Shown in pieces: positions 1 to 6,382 of a stretch of DNA of 10,714 bases (positions are counted from its first letter, which is position 1; each line of letters begins with the position of its first letter). The position numbers and the translations under genes were made by a program. The notes under the pieces were generated by a model. That model did not search any database, was not told where the DNA came from, and saw nothing but the letters and a program-made list of their open reading frames with translations. Origin of the DNA: CALAED01 sp937891035 (GTDB lineage: Bacteria; Actinomycetota; Actinomycetes; Streptosporangiales; Streptosporangiaceae); the NCBI GenBank assembly GCA_035642125.1, contig DASQSZ010000452.1:1-10714 (forward strand), written 5' to 3'.

Positions 1-2212
1 CCGCCATGAAGTTCTTCCAGATCTCCGCCGGGATGGTGCCACCGTAGACGCTGGCCTGATAGCCGGGGATTCCGGTGATCGGCTTGTTCTTGGTGTTGAA
101 CATCGTCACCGCGGTCGACAGCTGCGGCACGTACCCGACGAACCACGCTGCCCTGTTCTTCTCCGTGGTCCCGGTCTTGCCGGCGACCTGACGGTCCGGC
201 AGCGCGGCGCGGGCGCCGGTCCCGCCGTTCACCACCGAGCGCATCGCGTACGTCGCCTGAGCCGCCTGCTCCTGCGTCAGCACCGGCTCGGCCTTTTTCT
301 TCCAGGGCAGATTCCCGATGGACTTCCCGCGCGAGTCGGTGATCTTGGTGATCAGGTGCGGCTTGACGGGCGTGCCGCCGTTGGCGAAGGCGGCGTAGCC
401 GGCGGCTTGGTAGACCGCGGGGATGTTGGCGATGCCGAGCGAGAGGCCGGCCTGCCCCCTGTGCGGCTTGAGATAGCCGTCCGGGATACCGAACCCCTCG
501 GCGGTCTGCGTCACATTGTTGAGGCCCACGTTGAGCCCGAGCTTGACGTACGCGGTGTTCACCGACATCTGGGTGGCCCGCACCAGGTCGATGACCCCCA
601 TGGGCGGATCGCCCTCGTCGTTCTCGACGAGATATCCGCCGGTGCTGTTCAGCGGCAGGTTCTCGCCGTCGTTGCCGAACCGCTGCGGCGACTTGCCGCT
701 GATCATCGACTTGACGTTGTCGCCGTTTTTGAGCGCGGTGGCGAGGACGTACGGCTTGAACGACGAGCCCACCTGGGCCACCGGGTTGAAGACCGAGTCG
801 TACTGGGTGCGCTTCCAGTTGCCCCCGTAGAACGCCTTGACCGCACCCGTCTTCGGGTCGACGGCGACCAGCCCGACGCCGATGCTCTTCGGCCACGAAC
901 CGACACCTTGGTCCCGGACGGCCTTCTCGGCGTATTTCATCCACTTGGGATTCAGCTCAGTGTGGATCTTCAGGCCGCCGCTGCCCAGTTCCTCCTCCGG
1001 GATCCCGGCGGCTTTGAGCTCCTGGGTGATCCGCTGCTGGATGTAGCCGCTTTGGCCGGTCTCCTTGACGTCGCTCCAGCTGTCCTTGGTGGCCGGGAAG
1101 CGCTGCTTGGCGCGCTCGGCCGGGCTCAGCTTGCCCATGGTGACCAGGCCGTCGAGCACGTAGTTCCAGCGGGCGCGCAGCGCCTGGGCGGCCGCGTCGT
1201 TCCCCTGGGTGTGGAAGTAGGCCGGCTGCTGGATCATCGCCGCCAGCATCGCCGACTGCGAGACGGTCAGCTTCGAGACGTCACGGCCGAAGTACGCGCG
1301 CGCGGCGGCCTGGATACCGTACGCCTGCCGCCCGAAATACACCGTATTGAGGTAAGTGCCGAGGATGTACGTCTTCGGCCTCTCCTTGCCCAGCCGGACC
1401 GAGATCAGGATCTCCTTGAACTTCCTGGAAACGGTGCGCTCTTGGCTCAACCCCGCGTAGTAGTTGCGAGCCATCTGCTGAGTGATCGTCGAGCCGCCGG
1501 TGACCTCGCCGCCCGTGGCGGTGGTCCAGACGGCGCGGGCGATGCCCTTGGGCGAAACCCCCGGCTCGCTGTAGAAGCCCCGATCCTCGGCGGCAAGCAC
1601 CGAGTCCTGCACGTGCTGCGGGATCTTGTTCAGCGGCACGGACTCACGGTGGCGGCCCAGCCGCATCATCGGGGTCTTGCCGTCGTCGTAATAGACGACC
1701 GAGCCCTGGGCGGTGGCGTCCGACTGCGCCTCGGACGGGACCGGGGTCATGGCGTACGCCACCACGACGAGAACGATCATGGCGAGCGTGCCGAGACCCA
1801 TGACGGCCAGCGTCATCTTCCACGACGGCACATAGCGCCGCCAGCCCGTCTTCACCTGCTTCCCGTCGGCCCCGAACATGTCGTCCCGGCGCCGGCGACC
1901 CCCGCCACCATGGCCTCCTCCGCCACGACCACCGCCCCGGCCGCCACCACGACCACCGCCGCGGCCACCGCGACCACGGCCGCCACCGTAACCGCCGTAA
2001 CCGCCGCGGCCACCGCCGCCGAAGCCGCCATCATGGCTGGTGCCATAGCCGCCATCATGTCCGCCGTCACCGCGGCGACCCAAACTACGCCCGGGGATGC
2101 CCCCACCGCGCCCTGGTCTTTCGGGCTCGATGGGGCCCCAGAAGTCATCGTCAACCGATCCGCGGGCCCCGGTGGTTCGCCGGCCCGGCCCGTACTCGCT
2201 GGGGTAACTCAC
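1..2212 (-). CDS. Bifunctional class A penicillin-binding protein (GT51 transglycosylase + transpeptidase), C-terminus outside window
   Basis: This enzyme would polymerise lipid II into glycan strands and cross-link the stem peptides on the outer face of the membrane. The 737 codons visible start at GTG 2212. A GAGG ribosome-binding site lies just upstream, in a context almost identical to that of the neighbouring paralogue. Residues 1-109 are a disordered cytoplasmic tail with an RGG-rich stretch at about 66-109, followed by conserved GWRRYVPSWK and one membrane helix at about 133-154. The GT51 domain shows E209 in AEDRGF, GGSTITQQ at 239-246, RKFKE at 263-267 and YLNTVYFG at 287-294. The transpeptidase domain shows S483-x-x-K486 (GSSFKP), S550-V-N552 and K679-T-G. 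All catalytic motifs are present, so it should be active. It lies 100 bp downstream of its paralogue in the same direction, and its C-terminal tail runs past position 1. Confidence 0.95.
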   Translation of the reverse strand, partial: MSYPSEYGPGRRTTGARGSVDDDFWGPIEPERPGRGGGIPGRSLGRRGDGGHDGGYGTSHDGGFGGGGRGGYGGYGGGRGRGGRGGGRGGGRGGGRGGGGHGGGGRRRRDDMFGADGKQVKTGWRRYVPSWKMTLAVMGLGTLAMIVLVVVAYAMTPVPSEAQSDATAQGSVVYYDDGKTPMMRLGRHRESVPLNKIPQHVQDSVLAAEDRGFYSEPGVSPKGIARAVWTTATGGEVTGGSTITQQMARNYYAGLSQERTVSRKFKEILISVRLGKERPKTYILGTYLNTVYFGRQAYGIQAAARAYFGRDVSKLTVSQSAMLAAMIQQPAYFHTQGNDAAAQALRARWNYVLDGLVTMGKLSPAERAKQRFPATKDSWSDVKETGQSGYIQQRITQELKAAGIPEEELGSGGLKIHTELNPKWMKYAEKAVRDQGVGSWPKSIGVGLVAVDPKTGAVKAFYGGNWKRTQYDSVFNPVAQVGSSFKPYVLATALKNGDNVKSMISGKSPQRFGNDGENLPLNSTGGYLVENDEGDPPMGVIDLVRATQMSVNTAYVKLGLNVGLNNVTQTAEGFGIPDGYLKPHRGQAGLSLGIANIPAVYQAAGYAAFANGGTPVKPHLITKITDSRGKSIGNLPWKKKAEPVLTQEQAAQATYAMRSVVNGGTGARAALPDRQVAGKTGTTEKNRAAWFVGYVPQLSTAVTMFNTKNKPITGIPGYQASVYGGTIPAEIWKNFMA

Positions 2213-2312
2213 ACAACCTCGTTCGTTAGGGGGCAAAGTCGAGAGCCGACCGTCCGGTGGTCAGCCGCATCTTGGCACACGCTCGAGGAGCATAAGTCCG
2301 GAACCTACCTTG

Positions 2313-4901
2313 TCATTCATCGGTGCGGGCGGCGGACTGGCTCAACTGGGTCGTGGAGTCGTCACCACCGCCCCCGCCGCCCCCGCCACCACCACCTGGC
2401 CGGCAACCGGGCAGGAAGGGATTTTCGATACACGGGTCCCGCGTAGGAGTGGGGCTCGGGCACGGCTGACCGCCGAAGTCATCGTTCGGCTGGCAGGTCG
2501 GAAGTGGACTCGGGGTCTGGTCCTGGCACCGCGGCCGGAAGAAGTTGAACCTATCGCAGTCGCGCTTCGGCTTCGGCTTCGGTGGCTTGACGGTCGGCGT
2601 GGGCGTCGCGTACTTGTGCACCTCGCCGATGTTCGCCGGCGGCGGGAACTGCTCCACCGGCTTGCCGGTCATCGCGACCGTCATGTAGTCGCGCCAGATG
2701 TCGGCGGGCAGCTGACCACCATAGATCTGGCTGTAGCCGCCGATGCCGCGCAGCGAGTAGAACCTCGGACCCGTCTTGGTGTCCTTCTGCCGCCACATCG
2801 CGACCGCCGTGGAGACCTGCGGCGTGTAGCCGACGAACCAGGCCGCCTTGTTCTGGTTGGTGGTACCCGTCTTGCCGGCCACCGGCCGGCCGTCGGGCAG
2901 CCGGGCCCGGGTGCCGGTGCCGAACTTCACCACCGACTGCATGGCGTACGTCGAGTCCGCGGCGATGCCCTCGCTTTCCGGGCCCCACGCCGGTTGGTCC
3001 TTCTTGTCCAGCCTCGGCTTCTTCCAGACCTTGTTCCGCTTCTTGTCGGTGTCGGTGAGGTAGACGGCCCTGATGCTGTGCGGAGTGTTCGCGCGCCCCT
3101 TGTTGGCGAAGGTGGCGAAGCCGGCCGCCTGGTCGAGCGGGCGTACCGCCGCCGTGCCAAGCGAGAGGCCGCCGATCTTGGCGGTCAGGTCCGGCGAGTC
3201 CTTGGGGATGCCGGCGGCGACCGCCGCCTTCACGACGTTGTCGAGCCCGGCCTTGAGGCCCAGCGGGACATAGACGGTGTTCAGCGAGTGGGCGGTCGAA
3301 AAGACCAGGTCCTTGACGCCGAACTGCTCGCCGCCGTCGTTACGGAAGCTGAACGCGCCCGGAGCGGTCCGCGGCACGCTCCGGCCCTGGCCGTCGAACG
3401 ACTGCGGAGAGCGGGTGTCGAAGAGACTCTTCAAGCCGATGCCCTGCTCAAGTCCTGCGGCGAGCACGTACGGCTTGAACGACGACCCCGCCTGGATCTG
3501 GCTTTGGTACGCGTCGTCGAAGTATTGCTTGAGGTAGTCGGGACCGCCGTACGCCGCCAGCATCTCGCCGTTGCGCGCGTCGACGGAGGCGAGCCCGATC
3601 CGGACGTCCTTGCCGAAGCCCTTTTGCCGCTTGTAGTTCTCCACCGACCGTCTGGCGGCCTCCTGCAACTGCTTGTCCCAAGTGGTGACGATGCGGTAGC
3701 CGTTCTTGGAGACCATCTGGTCGGTGATGCCCATGCTGCGCAGGGCGTTCTTGGACCGCTGCAGCAGGTAGCCGTTCTGGCCGGCGAACGCGCCGCTCTT
3801 GCTCGGCGGGTAGACCCTGGGCAGTCGCGCCTTGTACGCGGCGGCCGCTTCGGGGGTCAGCCGGCCCATGGAGACCATGCCGTCCAGCACGTAGGTGTAG
3901 CGCTGGATGACGTACGCCCGGTTGGCCTTGCTCCGCGGGTCCTTGTTCGGGTCCTGGATGATGCCGGCCAGCAATGCGGCCTGGTCCGCCCGCAGGCGCG
4001 TGACGTTGATGTGGAAGTACTCCTGCGCCGCCGCCTGGATGCCGTACGTGTCCCGGCCGAAGTAGATCGTGTTCAGATAGAGCCGGAGGATTTGATCTTT
4101 GTCGTACTTGTCCTCAAGCTTGACCGCGATGAACAGCTCCTTGAACTTCCTGCTCATCGTCCGGTTGGCGGGGTCGGAGTAATAGTTCTTCGCCAGCTGC
4201 TGGGTGATCGTCGAGCCGCCCTGCGTGGCGCCGCCCCTGACGTTGTTCCACACCGCGCGGGCGATGCCGGTCGGCGAGAAGCCCGGGTCGGTGCGGAAGC
4301 TGCGGTTCTCCGCGGCCAGCACGGCGTCCTGGACGGGGGCGGGCACCTGCTTGAGTTCGACGATCTGGCGCTTCACCCCGATCCGGCCGATCTCCGTCTT
4401 GCCGTCGCGGAAGTAGAAGATCGACGCCTGGTCTTCGACGCCCTGGTTCGGCGTCTCCGGCACGGGTGTCATCGCGTAGGCGACGCCCACCAGCGTGCAC
4501 GCGCCGAGGAAGCCGAGCGCGCATACGCCGAGCATGACCTTCCAGGACGGTATGTAGCGGCGCCACCCGGTCTGGAGCGGCCGGCCATTCGCGCGGCGCC
4601 GCCCGCCGGCGCCACCGCCACGATGACCCCCGCCGTCACCGGGTCCCCCGGGTCCGCCGGGACCGCCGGCGCGACCCCCTCTGATCCCTCGGCTCCCGCG
4701 ACCGCCGCGGCCGAATGCCGCCGGGCCCTTCCCGGACAGCAGGTCGCGGCCGGCGGTGGCGGCTCGATCGAACAGGCCGGGGCGGCCGGGCATCCCTGAC
4801 CTGGCGCGGTGTGCCGCGCCCGACCGGCCGGTTCTCGGGGTGGTGGGCTCACCCGGCCGATCTGGTCCAATCTCTGGCCCGTAGTGGCTGGTGTTACTCA
4901 C
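2313..4901 (-). CDS. Bifunctional class A penicillin-binding protein, PonA-like, with Cys-bearing and poly-Gly C-terminal tail
   Basis: The 862-residue product is a membrane-anchored peptidoglycan glycosyltransferase/DD-transpeptidase. GTG 4901 is chosen as start because GAGG lies five bases upstream and the first residues (MSNTSHYGP) resemble those of the downstream paralogue. A Gly/Arg/Pro-rich cytoplasmic region covers about 1-109, then GWRRYIPSWK and a membrane helix at about 122-144. GT51 motifs are E198 in AENRSF, GGSTITQQ at 228-235, RKFKE at 251-255 and YLNTIYFG at 275-282. Transpeptidase motifs are S473-x-x-K476, S539-L-N541 and K677-T-G. The extracellular tail from about 761 is Pro/Thr/Lys-rich, carries six cysteines (782, 792, 803, 814, 824, 833) and eleven consecutive glycines (836-846). 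Its place beside DUF5318 and opposite padR-ino1 fits the ponA1 locus of mycobacteria. It is probably co-transcribed with the genes on either side on this strand. Confidence 0.96.
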   Translation of the reverse strand: MSNTSHYGPEIGPDRPGEPTTPRTGRSGAAHRARSGMPGRPGLFDRAATAGRDLLSGKGPAAFGRGGRGSRGIRGGRAGGPGGPGGPGDGGGHRGGGAGGRRRANGRPLQTGWRRYIPSWKVMLGVCALGFLGACTLVGVAYAMTPVPETPNQGVEDQASIFYFRDGKTEIGRIGVKRQIVELKQVPAPVQDAVLAAENRSFRTDPGFSPTGIARAVWNNVRGGATQGGSTITQQLAKNYYSDPANRTMSRKFKELFIAVKLEDKYDKDQILRLYLNTIYFGRDTYGIQAAAQEYFHINVTRLRADQAALLAGIIQDPNKDPRSKANRAYVIQRYTYVLDGMVSMGRLTPEAAAAYKARLPRVYPPSKSGAFAGQNGYLLQRSKNALRSMGITDQMVSKNGYRIVTTWDKQLQEAARRSVENYKRQKGFGKDVRIGLASVDARNGEMLAAYGGPDYLKQYFDDAYQSQIQAGSSFKPYVLAAGLEQGIGLKSLFDTRSPQSFDGQGRSVPRTAPGAFSFRNDGGEQFGVKDLVFSTAHSLNTVYVPLGLKAGLDNVVKAAVAAGIPKDSPDLTAKIGGLSLGTAAVRPLDQAAGFATFANKGRANTPHSIRAVYLTDTDKKRNKVWKKPRLDKKDQPAWGPESEGIAADSTYAMQSVVKFGTGTRARLPDGRPVAGKTGTTNQNKAAWFVGYTPQVSTAVAMWRQKDTKTGPRFYSLRGIGGYSQIYGGQLPADIWRDYMTVAMTGKPVEQFPPPANIGEVHKYATPTPTVKPPKPKPKRDCDRFNFFRPRCQDQTPSPLPTCQPNDDFGGQPCPSPTPTRDPCIENPFLPGCRPGGGGGGGGGGGDDSTTQLSQSAARTDE

Positions 4902-5006
4902 GCGACCTCGTTCAGCTGGGGTGACGGATGGGATCCGTTGTCCGACAGTACTGCGCAGGCGAGTGAGCGGGACCGCCCTGCAGCGTCTTTTACGTCAGAG
5001 TTCTCG

Positions 5007-5396
5007 TCAGACGTCGGCCCCGCGGCTGCGGGGCCGGCCGTGACCGAGGATGTACGACACCGTCAAGTGGTTCCAAGAGCAACCTTGGCACACTTCAACC
5101 ACATACACCCGAAATTCACCGTATTCACGGGCCAGCTCGACTAGCTCATCGGCCCCGGCGGCGCGGCCGGCGATGCGCCCAAGCTCGTCGCCGTACACGT
5201 AGGTGACGTGGGTGAGCCGCTCCCGGCGGCAGACGGGACATCTCTTGTCGGTGGGTTCGCCATGGTATTTGGCGGCGCGCAACAGGTAGGGATGGGCGTC
5301 GCAGGCGTCGGTCACCTCCAGCCGGCCCGACCAGAGCGAAGCCAAGGTGGCGCGGCGGGCGAGCCCGTAATCGACCACCGCGCGCTGCGACCGCAT
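5007..5396 (-). CDS. DUF5318-type small zinc-ribbon-like protein
   Basis: The 129-residue protein has no known function. I recognise it as the conserved actinobacterial family (DUF5318, like M. tuberculosis Rv0049) from MRSQRAVVDYGL at the start, DACDAHPYLLRAAKYHG at 30-46, the CPVC pair (C53, C56) and CQGCSWNHL at 103-111 (C103, C106). The two CxxC pairs suggest a zinc ribbon, with C32 a further candidate ligand. No signal peptide or membrane helix is seen, so it is probably cytoplasmic. ATG 5396 is chosen because family similarity begins exactly there. The open frame reaches 5504, but that extra part is non-family sequence running into an operator array. No Shine-Dalgarno sequence precedes the ATG, and a -10-like box seven bases upstream suggests a leaderless mRNA. 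It is followed after 105 bp by the PonA-like gene, suggesting a cell-wall link (inference). Confidence 0.88.
   Translation of the reverse strand: MRSQRAVVDYGLARRATLASLWSGRLEVTDACDAHPYLLRAAKYHGEPTDKRCPVCRRERLTHVTYVYGDELGRIAGRAAGADELVELAREYGEFRVYVVEVCQGCSWNHLTVSYILGHGRPRSRGADV
5015..5036 (-). terminator. GC-rich hairpin at the end of the DUF5318 gene (possible attenuator)
   Basis: Nine perfect base pairs (CGGCCCCGC with GCGGGGCCG) close a four-base loop. The hairpin lies within the last codons of the DUF5318 gene, just before its stop at 5007. No U-tract follows on the minus strand. It could reduce read-through into the PBP genes or protect the upstream mRNA, but the arms are also coding sequence (RPRSRG), so they may simply reflect GC-rich codons. 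Confidence 0.3.
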
Positions 5397-5403
5397 GTGA
5401 CTT

Positions 5404-5409
5404 AGATTA
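5404..5409 (-). promoter_or_regulatory. Possible -10 box for a leaderless DUF5318 transcript
   Basis: On the minus strand TAATCT fits the actinobacterial TANNNT -10 consensus and sits seven bases before the ATG at 5396. Transcription would then start at or one base before the start codon. There is no purine-rich ribosome-binding site in between, which agrees with a leaderless message. No convincing -35 hexamer is visible at the usual 16-18 bp spacing, so the call rests on the -10 box and its spacing alone. Confidence 0.45.
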
Positions 5410-5467
5410 CGTCGCACCGCAAACGCCTGGTAGATCAGCTCTGTCGCCCGGCTTGCCAGCACCCGAA

Positions 5468-5600
5468 CGAGCACGTATCTTCTCGATGTATCGAGTCGAT
5501 ACATTGCGACGATACGTCAGGGTGATACGTCTCGCCGATACGTCACAGCGATACGTTCCACCGATACGTCGCCGCGATACATCGTCTCGATGCATATGAA
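5468..5600. repeat. 13-bp phased array of GATAC(A/G)T cores in the divergent DUF5318/padR region
   Basis: Rightward units begin at 5497, 5510, 5523, 5536, 5549, 5562 and 5575, exactly 13 bp apart. All seven contain GATAC(A/G)T, usually as CGATACGTC followed by four variable bases. A degenerate unit, CGATGCAT, continues the phase at 5588. To the left, two inverted units (GTATC at 5488-5492 and 5475-5479) are again 13 bp apart, so the orientation flips at 5495. The cores are conserved while the spacers are not, which points to protein binding rather than recent slippage. It lies 72 bp or more upstream of the DUF5318 ATG and immediately before padR, so it is best read as a multi-site operator, most likely for PadR itself (inference). 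Confidence 0.9.
5486..5504. promoter_or_regulatory. Perfect 19-bp palindrome, candidate primary PadR operator
   Basis: ATGTATCGA-G-TCGATACAT is a perfect dyad, with nine-base arms around a single central G at 5495. It is formed by the innermost left-pointing and right-pointing units of the 13-bp array. PadR-family dimers commonly bind dyads ending in ATGT and ACAT; here these are separated by 11 bases rather than the classic eight. It is the only place in the array where two units face each other, so it is the best candidate for nucleating binding. Confidence 0.6.
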
Positions 5601-5643
5601 ACTTCGGCGGCCGATGGCGCTGTCGCGAGCGGTGGGGGTGCGC

Positions 5644-6342
5644 ATGAGCGGTAGGAAGGGAGCACGCGAGCTCGAGCTCGCGGTGCTCGGGCTCTTGCAC
5701 GAATCCCCCATGCACGGATATGAGCTGCGCAAGCGGCTCAACATTGTGCTCGGGATGTTCCGCGCCTTCTCGTACGGCTCCCTCTACCCGTGCCTCAAGC
5801 AGCTCCTCGCCACCGGGCTGATCATCGAGGACCGGCCAGAGGAGCCGGCGAACGCGCCGCTCGCCCTGCAGAGCCGGCGATCCAAGATCGTCTACAAGCT
5901 GACGGCCGAGGGCAAGGAGCGGCTTCAGGAGCTGCTCACCGAGGCCGGGCCCGCGTCGTGGGAGGACGAGGGCTTCGGGGTGCATTTCGCCTTTTTCGCC
6001 CACACTCGCGCGGACGTCCGGCTACGCATCCTCGAGGGCCGGCGCAGCCGGCTGGAGGAGCGCCTCGAAAGCTTCCGGGCCGCGCTCGCCCGCACCAGGG
6101 AACGAGTCGACAGCTACACCCTCGAGCTACAAAACCATGGGCTCGAGTCGGTCGAGCGCGAGGTCCGCTGGCTCAACGAACTGATCGGGCGGGAGCGGGC
6201 GGAGCAGGCGACCACGGACAGGGCAACGCAGGCGGGCCAAGCAGGCCAAACAGGCCAAGCAGGTCGAGAAGACCACGCCGGCCAGGCGGGCCAGGCTGCC
6301 GAAGGCCGACTAATCAACGAAAAATCCGAGGACGACCGCTGA
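5644..6342 (+). CDS. PadR-family winged-helix transcriptional regulator
   Basis: The 232-residue DNA-binding protein probably regulates itself and the adjacent ino1. The PadR domain covers about 9-95: ELAVLGLLHESPMHGYELRK, then FSYGSLYPCLKQL (recognition-helix region) and the wing around SKIVYKLTAEGKERL. Residues about 105-187 are predicted helical (EGRRSRLEERLESFRAAL and following), as in the C-terminal dimerisation part of the longer PadR subfamily. Residues about 197-220 are a low-complexity Gly-Gln-Ala tail. ATG 5644 is chosen because PadR similarity starts a few residues later and a G-rich, Shine-Dalgarno-like GGTGGGGG precedes it. In-frame ATGs at 5590, 5596 and 5614 would add 18, 16 or 10 residues, and the first two lie inside the last operator repeat. 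The stop is 40 bp before ino1, so the two genes are probably co-transcribed. Confidence 0.9.
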   Translation: MSGRKGARELELAVLGLLHESPMHGYELRKRLNIVLGMFRAFSYGSLYPCLKQLLATGLIIEDRPEEPANAPLALQSRRSKIVYKLTAEGKERLQELLTEAGPASWEDEGFGVHFAFFAHTRADVRLRILEGRRSRLEERLESFRAALARTRERVDSYTLELQNHGLESVEREVRWLNELIGRERAEQATTDRATQAGQAGQTGQAGREDHAGQAGQAAEGRLINEKSEDDR

Positions 6343-6367
6343 GTCGCGGCGTTCCCCCCGCTAGAAG

Positions 6368-6373
6368 TGAAGG
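6368..6373 (+). promoter_or_regulatory. Ribosome-binding site of ino1
   Basis: GAAGGAG lies around 6367-6373, about nine bases before ATG 6383. It supports that start over another frame's ATG at 6367. The 40-bp padR-ino1 gap contains no hairpin or clear promoter, consistent with translation from a shared mRNA. Confidence 0.7.
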
Positions 6374-6382
6374 AGCAACCGG

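Noticed and set aside
2426..2434. Isolated CGATACACG resembling an array unit
   Set aside because: A single match inside the coding tail of a PBP with no neighbours at 13 bp; chance is sufficient.
356..4799. Long plus-strand open frames opposite the two PBP genes
   Set aside because: They are antisense shadows produced by GC-rich codon bias. The minus-strand frames carry complete GT51 and transpeptidase motifs, while the plus-strand products are Arg/Leu/Val-rich with no family features.
5397..5504. N-terminal extension of the DUF5318 gene to 5504
   Set aside because: Family similarity begins at ATG 5396. The extension runs into the operator array and has no ribosome-binding site.
5468..5600. 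CRISPR array or replication iterons
   Set aside because: Units are far too short for CRISPR repeats with spacers. No replication initiator, AT-rich melting region or partition gene is nearby, and the position between divergent genes next to padR favours an operator.
5407..6003. Minus-strand frame across the array and padR
   Set aside because: Antisense to padR; its repetitive end is merely the 13-bp array translated.
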